64,000 nt of DNA from Edaphochlamys debaryana (Eukaryota; Chlorophyta; Chlorophyceae; Chlamydomonadales): contig JAEHOE010000076.1 in assembly GCA_016858145.1 (NCBI GenBank), forward strand, positions 546,476 to 610,475, read 5' to 3'. Made by a program: the position numbers and the translations under genes. The stretch's first letter is position 1; each line of letters opens with the position of its first letter. Below the pieces are notes generated by a model. That model did no database searches. It was not told where the DNA came from and was given only the letters and a program-made list of their open reading frames with translations. Below, in pieces: positions 56,001 to 64,000 of this stretch.

Positions 56001-57260
56001 AGTTTACTTCCTAGGGCTACCAGCCATCGGTCGCGTCTCCTCACTTGCTGATGATGACCTGTATGGCCACCACTCCTCTCAGTATGGTCGCCGTGATGGC
56101 TGCCACCACCTCCACTGGCATCATCGTCAATACCACCAGCAGAAGGCCCGTCATCACCCTGGACAGAGGAGTAACAAAGTTGGGTAGAGGCATTATGACA
56201 TGGAAATTAATTGGGTCTATATCAGTGTGCTTGCATCGCCAGCAATGATGCAAAGTCAAAACATTCATGAGCATTGACAGCTAACACAATCAACCACATG
56301 TGCTTACAGCTCCAGGCCCGCTTTTGTGGCCAGCATCACCAACAGCAGCGTTGTGGGCTCCAGCCCAGGGACCTTGGCCACGACCACGGCCAGCAACTCC
56401 AGCCTGAACAATTTTGGGATTGGTAAAAAGCATGGGTTTAATATCTCATGAGGTTACATGCATGTCTTACCGGTGTTACTAGTATACTCACGGAGTCACC
56501 GCGGCCAGCTCCACGGCCAACACCAGGTCCAGGACCACGGCCAGGACCGCCACCAGCCCCACCACGGCCAGCACCACGGCCGCTGACAGGGCGCGGGGGT
56601 GGAGGGTCGTCATCCTCGCTGCCATTATCTTCGCTTTCTTCATCATCCTGTTGGGATGAAACTCCCAAGTTAGACCCCTTCAAGCAGTTCTGATCTCTAT
56701 TGTCAAGTGTCTTTGAGGCATACTGACATGTATAAAATCATTGTCAGCTGGATCAGAAACAAACTCGTCGTCATCACCATATTCTTCCTTCTGAATAAAT
56801 ACAAGCAGATACACAAGGGCAGCGTTAAGCTTGTGATGTGCAACTCCATATGTAACTGCAATGCAGCCTTCCACCTGAACATGTGTTGCCCGCCGTTTCG
56901 CCTCCTTGTTCACAAAGTGCACTTTGGCATGCATTTCCTTCTCCAGCTTCTCCCTTCGTTTTTTTTCCAGGGATGATGGCCGCAGGCTTCGGCGACGTTG
57001 TGCACCATTGGAGTCGTGACCCATTGGTGTGAAGACAGTGCCTCGGGGCTCACGGTTGTCCTCCGCCTCTGGCCACAGTAGGCCATCTTTCTCACTATCA
57101 AGTGAGGTTGTATCACCAGATGGGTCTGTGTCAACGCCCAGGGCAGCTGCAAGCTCCTCAAGACCAGGACCATCTGCATTGATGTTGACTCGAGTTGGAA
57201 TGGACTGGGCTGCTTTGCGCTTGGGGTTTTGGCTGATTTTGTGCTGCTGCATCTGCCTCA
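53081..57260 (-). CDS. C-terminal exons of a subtelomeric gene of unknown family (AT-hook, coiled coil)
   Basis: Exons with clean GT-AG borders, all in phase 0: ~57260-56728, 56647-56492, 56403-56308, 56158-56045, 55965-55789 and 55714-53081. The leftmost exon encodes 877 aa on its own. Seen in order: a Lys/Arg-rich segment (LEKKRREKLEKEMHAK), an RG/GRG-rich exon (GRGAGRGGAGGG), an acidic run (D4E9 type), a DLP tripeptide repeat near 55500-55560, an Ala/Glu/Lys coiled coil of ~15-residue units (54075-54625), an AT-hook-like KRPRGRPP, and a charged helical end. These suggest a DNA- or RNA-binding nuclear protein. The frame is intact here but broken upstream, and the true 5' end is missing. The donor after DFIH (GTCAGT) is weak. 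I do not recognise the family; a mobile-element protein is an alternative. Confidence 0.55.
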
Positions 57261-59965
57261 TCTTGTTTGGGGTCGTAGTCAACATCACCATCATCATCGT
57301 CATCACTGCCATCCACTGTTGACTGCTTTGCCTTGCCATTGGATTTTGACCGCTTGCCCTTTGCTGTAAACGAAATGTGTTCACCCTCAGCAGGATTAGG
57401 GTGGTCACAAGGAAGCGCGGCTGCCGCCTTGTGCTCCTCAAGCCATTTCTTTATCAGCGCCCGGAGACCTGAACCGTACGGATATTGAAGGGTACATGCA
57501 AGGGTGATTACCAGTGCAGGCATGCACTTAACAGGGCATACATGCCGCTGTGCGCCCATCTTACCCAGTCCCTTGTTATCATCACGGAGAGCATACAGGT
57601 CCAGGATGTCAAGGGTCAAGCTATGATAGGCGGCAATAATCTTTGCCTCCGCAGAACCTTGCAGCTCTCCGGATGCAGATGGCTCAGGCTCATCATCATC
57701 TGACTCATCTGGGTAGAACCCTGGTTTGTTTGGATCAGGACCCAAGCCAGGGTCCAGAACCCGAGGGCACGGTTGAAAGGCCTGTGGCTTATATAATGGA
57801 TCCAGCAGCGCCTTCTTGACATCGGCCATGTCGGACACAACTGCAGGGCATATGTCACAATCGTATCAGATAACAACTCGACAAAGTAATCCTCGTCAAC
57901 AGGGTATACCCCAGGGGGGGGGCCACGCCCCCCACCCACTCTGACTTGCTCAGGCACCCTATCACGCTTGCGGAGAACAAATATCCACATGCTACGGAAA
58001 CGTTTTCCAGGCTCAGGCTGCGCTGACTTTGGTAGTGCATACCACCTTCAGCAAAAGCAGCATGAGTTGCATCAGAGTACAGTATTCTGCATGGCGATCA
58101 CGTTTCAGAATGTGTACCAAGAGGTAAACGTACAGGATTGGATCGTGGCGATTCATGTTGTCCCCCAAGGTATATAGGATGTGGTTCTTCAAGGTCTTCT
58201 TTGCGACGTCCGCAGTAATGTTGGTGCTGATCAGGTTCCGATAGGACACAGCCAGGCAGGCTAGAGCAAAGACGTGGTCTGCCTCATCGATACCCATGCC
58301 ACAGCACTTGTGGTCCTTGATTCTTTCACTCTTCTCCCATATATATTCCACGATGTGATCTGCAAGCTCCTCGAGTGTGACCATTTTGATCTCCATGGGC
58401 TTTTGGTCAGGGTAGAGCCCGTTGTATAAAGGGTAGAGGACCCTCACGACCAACTGCAATGTATGAACACACATAATCAGTGTGTAGGGATTGTGAAAAA
58501 GTAATTGTGTTGCATGCACTTACGGATATGAAGCGCAAGTCCCTAAACCAGTATGAGAGTCCACCAGTTGGGTGATGTCTTTTTGGAAAAACATACACAG
58601 CAGCCTTGGGGACCGCAAATTCAGTACAGGATGGCGTCTTGGACTGCGGCCGTTGCTTAAAGGCTTTCTCCACCTTGAGGGCTTGGTTATCTGGGGCCAT
58701 AGCCAAAAAGACCATGACCTGGGGCAGTACATGCCCCAGGCGTTCATAGTTGCCATCACCATTCCGGTGTAAGTGAAGCTTAGTGTAGACGACCTTGGGG
58801 TTGCGATCACGCATGAACGCCTCAAAGGCCGCTCCTTCTAACAATACTCGATGGAGATCATGAAGTTGCCAAGAGCATAAGGCAACAGCGCCAGCCTTTC
58901 CAGGGCATTCCACAAGAAGACGGTACATATGAACACGCCATGCCTCCCGTGACCATGTTGTGTTGATGGAGTATAGCATGGTCTTCATGCTTTCTTCAAA
59001 GTTACGTGGATCAACTCCCCTGCGGCAAGTTGGAGCGAGAACAAGGTTGACGCTGAAGCGCAGGCACAATGCATGTAGGGACAAAGTCAGCACTTACTTG
59101 ACAAAGAGGAATTCAAGGAAGGCTGGGCGGAAGACGGTGATGATAGGGGAAGTCGCTGGACTGAACTTGTCGACAAACAAGTTGGCCACACAATCTCTGG
59201 TGACCTTCGCTGGCGCTGAGCCCTTGTCTTTGCGGCCGTTAAGGAGGTTACGGACCCAGAGGCAGAAACCCTTGCAGAAGAGGTCGATTGCAACAGGGTC
59301 AGTGGCCACACTCTCTGTATTATTCCCGATGTAGTCGAGCGCATCAAACATTGTGTTGAGTACTGCTCCAAGGTAGGAAGTCCAGAAGGTTGCTGGAATG
59401 AAGATCATGTCTCAGCGGTAGTTCATGACCCATAAGCGCATCATGACCTCTTCCACGAAGGTTTTGCAGAAAGTAAGGAAACATTGCTGGTGCCGTTCAT
59501 CAGTCACCTTGAATAAACTGCCTTCAGAGTAGACGGCGCCCCACTCCAACCGAAAAGGATTGGATTTCTGGAGTCCAGCAAACACCCGACGGGCTCAATC
59601 CCGGTGAACATCTAGCACTGCCCGGTGCTGCCCGCGCGCACTGGCAACCAGAGCTCGGGCCGCCTCAGATTTATCACCCAGAACGTTGACACAATCGACC
59701 ACAGCCTTGGTCAATGCTGAGATCTTGTCGGCGTCCCGATACATGGGTACAGCATATTTGACTGGGCTGTGGATATACAACTGGTGGTATGAAAGAAACT
59801 GAACGTGTGAACCACAAATGGGCTGCACAGCCAGCGCCATAGCATGACATTTACGAAGTAAGCTAAGAGCAGACGTTCCAATCGAAGACAAAGGGCTGGC
59901 ATCCGAATCCTTGAGCGTTTTGTGGAGAGGTGATCCACTGTCTGCCGTGAAGGCGGAGGGGTAGG
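57261..59965 (-). pseudogene. Decayed and 5'-truncated upstream part of the same subtelomeric gene
   Basis: Coding-like blocks continue upstream on the minus strand: 57261-57468, 57565-57838, ~57848-58005, ~58030-58453, 58524-59052 and 59098-59965. The last block reads as one frame only if two in-frame TGA codons are ignored (59595-59597, after DVHRD; 59412-59414, after VMNYR); each is one transition away from CGA. The reading frame also shifts by one base near 57240-57260, and the joins at ~57840 and ~58025 are not clean. The 59098-59965 block runs without a start codon straight into telomere repeat, so the beginning of the gene has been lost. Hydrophobic and aromatic patterns (FIPATFWTSYLGAVLNTMF; DEADHVFALACLAVSYRNL) show it once encoded a folded protein. 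No family is recognised. Confidence 0.6.
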
Positions 59966-59985
59966 TTTTTAGGGTTTAGGGTTTA
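59966..59985 (+). repeat. Interstitial telomere tract 2
   Basis: TTTTTAGGGTTTAGGGTTTA. Same orientation as the chromosome end. It cuts off the 5' end of the minus-strand gene on its left and is followed by TCCCACAATCGGAGGGC, exactly as in tract 3. Confidence 0.9.
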
Positions 59986-61070
59986 TCCCACAATCGGAGG
60001 GCAAACGCGCGAGGCGTGTGTGCAGCCGACAGCTCTGCAGGGGCCGGCGCGGCCGGCGGCACGAACTTTTGACGTGGCCATGGCAACTAGAATCGGCCGA
60101 GCGGTCGCTGGGGCGCTGCCATTGGGTGGGACGCGATATGTGAGCAGAAACAGCGTGATCGCTGCACTGCCGGCCAAGTCTGGCTGGCGACCTGCGCTGC
60201 GGGCCGCGGCATTCGAGCCCTGCAAGCAGGCCGCCGCGCTTGGCCGGTTCTGGGAGGCCGCTCAGCAGAGCCCAAGGCAGCACCCGCACGGTGGCTGCGT
60301 GTGCATTACACACTGTGGCCCTGCAAGGTCCCTGTCGCTCCCGCAGATCTGTTGCCCTGGCCGGCTTCCCCGGATGATTCGAATCGCCAATGCAGGGGGA
60401 GACGAGCGCGCGCGCGCGTGTGTGGAGCGCAGTGTCCTAGCAGCACCCAAGCTACGCACGCTGTCTTACTGCGCCCTAGCCCACACGACCTGCAGTCATG
60501 TAGAGCCCTCACATGCCACAACACCCGGCACCCGCGCAAAGCGAGCAGGGCACGGCCTCGAGCGCGGGCTCCTTCCCCTCCGGCCCCACCACCCGCCACA
60601 CGGCTGCGGCTGCTGCACCAGACACTGAGGCCAGCTCCGCAAAGGCACCATACGCATGGCCAGAAGCAGGCAGCTATTACAACAAGACACGCCATGGCGC
60701 TCATGGCCGGGGAGGGGCCACACGCACTGTGAAGGTGAAGGGACTTGGCAGCCGCCGACGCTCCACACCCCTCCCATGCCCCCTCATCCCCGCCAAGACC
60801 ACCCCAAACCCAACCCCGGGCTGCGGCCTCAGTGAGGCGTGGGTGCGCCCAAAAGAGATACACATCCTGGACAGTCCCTGGGACAGGCTAGGCCGGCTCA
60901 GCGAGCTCCCAGCAACGGCCCTGGGGGGTCTTGTCGGCAGGATGGGGCGGCTCTGTGTCTCACGCCCGCAGTGCCCCAGCAAAGCCTCAACGGCAGACAG
61001 CACAGCCGCCGCCAACACAGCAGCAGCAGACCCCCCTCCTCCTGCTCCCGACGACCCAGCCGCGGAGGCT

Positions 61071-61090
61071 TTTTTAGGGTTTAGGGTTTA
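61071..61090 (+). repeat. Interstitial telomere tract 3
   Basis: TTTTTAGGGTTTAGGGTTTA, identical to tract 2. It truncates copy 1 of the 1,105-bp duplication in the middle of its reading frame. Confidence 0.9.
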
Positions 61091-61617
61091 TCCCACAATC
61101 GGAGGGCAAACGCGCGAGGCGTGTGTGCAGCCGACAGCTCTGCAGGGGCCGGCGCGGCCGGCGGCACGAACTTTTGACGTGGCCATGGCAACTAGAATCG
61201 GCCGAGCGGTCGCTGGGGCGCTGCCATTGGGTGGGACGCGATATGTGAGCAGAAACAGCGTGATCGCTGCACTGCCGGCCAAGTCTGGCTGGCGACCTGC
61301 GCTGCGGGCCGCGGCATTCGAGCCCTGCAAGCAGGCCGCCGCGCTTGGCCGGTTCTGGGAGGCCGCTCAGCAGAGCCCAAGGCAGCACCCGCACGGTGGC
61401 TGCGTGTGCATTACACACTGTGGCCCTGCAAGGTCCCTGTCGCTCCCGCAGATCTGTTGCCCTGGCCGGCTTCCCCGGATGATTCGAATCGCCAATGCAG
61501 GGGGAGACGAGCGCGCGCGCGCGTGTGTGGAGCGCAGTGTCCTAGCAGCACCCAAGCTACGCACGCTGTCTTACTGCGCCCTAGCCCACACGACCTGCAG
61601 TCATGTAGAGCCCTCAC

Positions 61618-63243
61618 ATGCCACAACACCCGGCACCCGCGCAAAGCGAGCAGGGCACGGCCTCGAGCGCGGGCTCCTTCCCCTCCGGCCCCACCACCCG
61701 CCACACGGCTGCGGCTGCTGCACCAGACACTGAGGCCAGCTCCGCAAAGGCACCATACGCATGGCCAGAAGCAGGCAGCTATTACAACAAGACACGCCAT
61801 GGCGCTCATGGCCGGGGAGGGGCCACACGCACTGTGAAGGTGAAGGGACTTGGCAGCCGCCGACGCTCCACACCCCTCCCATGCCCCCTCATCCCCGCCA
61901 AGACCACCCCAAACCCAACCCCGGGCTGCGGCCTCAGTGAGGCGTGGGTGCGCCCAAAAGAGATACACATCCTGGACAGTCCCTGGGACAGGCTAGGCCG
62001 GCTCAGCGAGCTCCCAGCAACGGCCCTGGGGGGTCTTGTCGGCAGGATGGGGCGGCTCTGTGTCTCACGCCCGCAGTGCCCCAGCAAAGCCTCAACGGCA
62101 GACAGCACAGCCGCCGCCAACACAGCAGCAGCAGACCCCCCTCCTCCTGCTCCCGACGACCCAGCCGCGGAGGCAGCAGGCAGCGCTGAGGCAGCTGCCC
62201 CCTCCGCCCCTGCTGCAGCACAGCCCGCCGTGCCCCCCGCCGCTGCTGCCGCTGCTGCCCAGGCCCCGCCAGCTAAGTCCGCCAAGCAGGAGAGGCCAGT
62301 AGCACCTCCTCGCAGCATCAGCCAGCGTGCAGCTTGGCTACTGCTTGCAGCCGAGCTCTTTCGCCTGACGCAGAGCAAGGCCAATGCGGACGGGCTGCCC
62401 ACGCCTCCCCTCTGGCAGAAGCCGTACATTGACCGCTGGCTGGCGGAGGTGAGGGAGCACGTCCTGAGGGACGCAGAGGCAGAGGGCGGGGAAAGCTGTA
62501 AGGCAGCAAGCGGACAGCTGCTGACAAACACGCAGCTCATGAGGGCGCTGGCGCTCCTGGCCCCCCTGCACTGGCTGCCTCAAGACAGCCCGCATCGCAG
62601 CGACGCCCCCGCCCCCGCGACCACCGTCCCAGCGTGGCAAGGGGGTGAGTATGAGCACAGCGCGTGCATGGTCCCCCAGCGCTGGTGCCTCACCGCGCCA
62701 AAGGAGGCCCCATGGACAGGCCCCAAGGCGGCGGAGGAGGAGGACAAGAAGAAGGAGCCGGCACCGCAGGCGGCAGGGGAGCCGGCGCCCGCAGGTGGTG
62801 CGGCGGCGCCCGCGGGCGGGGAGCCAGTGCCCGCGCAGGGGGCGGCGCCTCAGCCGCAGGCGGCAGTGGAGCCGGCGCCCGCAGGTGGCGCGGCGGCGCC
62901 CGCGGGTGGGGGGACGGCCCCATCACGACGGGCAGCACCTCAGCCGCCCCGGCGCCCTGGCGGGGTGTACCTGGCGGGGGAGGACAAGGAGAAGGGGGCG
63001 TCAGCCTACCACCGCATCTATGTGGGCTACAACAAGAAGCCCCGCCAGCCCACGGCCAGCACTGCCACCGCCAGCGGCCACACAGGTCCCCAGACCCGCA
63101 GCCGTGCAGCTGCTGGCGCTGCCAGGCCTGGCCCATCAACGGCCCAGCAGCCTCCCTCCCCAGCCACCGCCACTGCCAGCAGCAGTGCAGAGGGCCAGAC
63201 CCGCAGCCGTGTGGCTGCTGCTGCCACGGCCTTTAGGGTTTAG
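61618..63243 (+). CDS. Telomere-truncated open reading frame of unknown function
   Basis: A 541-codon frame beginning MPQHPAPAQSEQGTASS. The first ~190 residues are Ala/Pro/Ser-rich. Residues ~230-365 look folded (RAAWLLLAAELFRLTQSKA, PLWQKPYIDRWLAEVREHV, a WCLTAPKEAPW segment). Then come an acidic/Lys stretch, Pro/Ala/Gly repeats (EPAPAGGAAAPAGG twice), a short block (AYHRIYVGYNKKPRQ) and two TRSR boxes (GPQTRSRAAA, EGQTRSRVAA). The last residues, FRV, and the stop codon are encoded by telomere repeat, so the natural 3' end has been lost. Copy 1 of the duplication holds the first ~184 codons at 60513-61069. Whether it is expressed is unknown; I do not recognise the family. Confidence 0.45.
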   Translation: MPQHPAPAQSEQGTASSAGSFPSGPTTRHTAAAAAPDTEASSAKAPYAWPEAGSYYNKTRHGAHGRGGATRTVKVKGLGSRRRSTPLPCPLIPAKTTPNPTPGCGLSEAWVRPKEIHILDSPWDRLGRLSELPATALGGLVGRMGRLCVSRPQCPSKASTADSTAAANTAAADPPPPAPDDPAAEAAGSAEAAAPSAPAAAQPAVPPAAAAAAAQAPPAKSAKQERPVAPPRSISQRAAWLLLAAELFRLTQSKANADGLPTPPLWQKPYIDRWLAEVREHVLRDAEAEGGESCKAASGQLLTNTQLMRALALLAPLHWLPQDSPHRSDAPAPATTVPAWQGGEYEHSACMVPQRWCLTAPKEAPWTGPKAAEEEDKKKEPAPQAAGEPAPAGGAAAPAGGEPVPAQGAAPQPQAAVEPAPAGGAAAPAGGGTAPSRRAAPQPPRRPGGVYLAGEDKEKGASAYHRIYVGYNKKPRQPTASTATASGHTGPQTRSRAAAGAARPGPSTAQQPPSPATATASSSAEGQTRSRVAAAATAFRV

Positions 63244-64000
63244 GGTTTAGGGTTTAGGGTTTAGGGTTTAGGTTTTTAGGTTTTTAGGTTTTAGGGTTAG
63301 GGTTAGGGTTTAGGGTTTAGGGTTTAGGGTTAGGGTTTAGGGTTTAGGGTTTAGGGTTTAGGGTTTAGGGTTTAGGGTTTAGGGTTTAGGGTTTAGGGTT
63401 TAGGGTTTAGGGTTTAGGGTTTAGGGTTTTAGGGTTTAGGGTTTAGGGTTTTAGGGTTTAGGGTTTAGGGTTTAGGGTTTAGGGTTTAGGGTTTAGGGTT
63501 AGGGTTTTAGGGTTTAGGGTTTAGGGTTTAGGGTTTAGGGTTTAGGGTTTAGGGTTTAGGGTTTAGGGTTTAGGGTTTAGGGTTTAGGGTTAGGGTTTAG
63601 GGTTTAGGGTTTAGGGTTTAGGGTTTAGGGTTTAGGGTTTAGGGTTTAGGTTTAGGGTTTAGGTTTAGGGTTTAGGGTTTAGGGTTTAGGGTTTAGGGTT
63701 TAGGGTTTAGGGTTTAGGGTTTAGGGTTTAGGGTTTAGGGTTTAGGGTTTAGGGTTTAGGGTTTAGGGGTTTAGGGTTTAGGGTTTAGGGTTAGGGGGTT
63801 AGGGTTTAGGGTTTAGGGTTTAGGGTTTAGGGTTTAGGGTTTAGGGTTTAGGGTTTAGGGTTTAGGGTTAGGGTTAGGGTTTAGGGTTTAGGGTTTAGGG
63901 TTAGGGGTTAGGGTTTAGGGTTTAGGTTTAGGGTTAGGGTTTAGGGTTAGGGTTTAGGGTGGTTTAGGGTTTAGGGTTTAGGGTTTAGGGTTTAGGGGTT
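63232..64000 (+). repeat. Terminal telomere, TTTAGGG repeats
   Basis: About 770 bases, roughly 108 units, of TTTAGGG, the plant/Chlorella-type telomere. Variants are interspersed: TTAGGG, TTTTAGGG, TTTAGGGG, TTTAGG and a GGGTGGTTTAGGG near 63958. The orientation places the physical chromosome end at or just beyond the right edge of the window. Confidence 0.97.

Larger units (their letters stand above)
59966..62175. repeat. 1,105-bp direct duplication, each copy headed by telomere repeat
   Basis: Copy 1 is 59966-61070 and copy 2 is 61071-62175. Both begin with the same short telomere tract and I find no difference between them over the whole length. Copy 1 stops at GCCGCGGAGGC inside the coding-like frame, while copy 2 continues through that point for another ~1,060 bases to the telomere. 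Copy 1 therefore carries a 5' fragment of the frame described at 61618-63243. Confidence 0.92.

Noticed and set aside
58013..58030. A 28-base intron joining two blocks of the subtelomeric gene
   Set aside because: It would be far shorter than any other intron here (shortest about 76 bases); a frame break or a different donor is more likely.
60370..60400. Possible tRNA T-arm (GATTCGAATC)
   Set aside because: No acceptor stem, D-arm or anticodon arm can be placed around it; the same sequence recurs in the second duplication copy.
60513..61733. A single 406-codon plus-strand gene
   Set aside because: This frame runs through telomere tract 3 into the start of the second duplication copy. It is a chimera; only the part before 61070 is a true gene fragment.
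59969..61968. Minus-strand frames repeated in both 1,105-bp copies
   Set aside because: Composition is arbitrary and they lie opposite the better plus-strand frame; no family resemblance.
1..64000. Bacterial-style operons, ribosome binding sites, CRISPR or attachment sites
   Set aside because: The genome is eukaryotic: spliceosomal introns, SmE, TFIIIC and telomere repeats. I saw no CRISPR-like spacer array; the tandem repeats are directly adjacent units.

Overview
This window is the right-hand end of a nuclear chromosome from a GC-rich green alga, most likely a Chlorella-like trebouxiophyte. The last ~770 bases are TTTAGGG telomere repeat. The genes are split by many short introns with C-rich acceptors, and the proteins are of plant/algal type (Agenet domains, a TFIIIC subunit, SmE). 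The species is inferred, not proven. All intron and exon borders are read by eye from splice signals and reading phase.

Layout. 1-43,400 is ordinary gene-dense euchromatin. It holds a giant minus-strand TFIIIC90-like gene (1159-15239, 29 exons, 2,882 aa); a small EF-hand protein (16840-17885, -); an RS/RD-repeat nuclear protein (18724-25405, +); snRNP SmE (26631-26894, -); an unrecognised 801-aa protein with seven YGLxxE motifs (27355-31372, +); a two-zinc-finger Nudix protein (33942-36500, -); a bacterial-type asparaginase (36999-38900, +); and a SET-domain methyltransferase with a probable organelle-targeting leader (40720-43371, -). Three gene pairs are divergent over short shared promoters: EF-hand/RS protein, SmE/YGL protein and Nudix/asparaginase. 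A fragment of the SET gene is duplicated at 33162-33605 beside two minisatellites.

43,667 to the end is subtelomere. It holds a ~7.2-kb array of a 62-bp satellite, a short interstitial telomere tract, about six copies of a 307-bp satellite, a less GC-rich broken gene on the minus strand (53081-59965), and a 1,105-bp duplication ending in an open reading frame that runs into the telomere. Three interstitial TTTAGGG tracts (50847, 59966, 61071), all oriented like the true telomere, each sit exactly where the sequence on their left is cut off. The simplest reading is a stack of former chromosome ends, each healed by telomere addition and later extended.

The most unusual items are the layered former ends, the TFIIIC90 gene whose WD-like region is split by ~1,600 residues holding tandem Agenet domains and four copies of a three-exon module of unknown function, and the decayed subtelomeric gene of unknown family.
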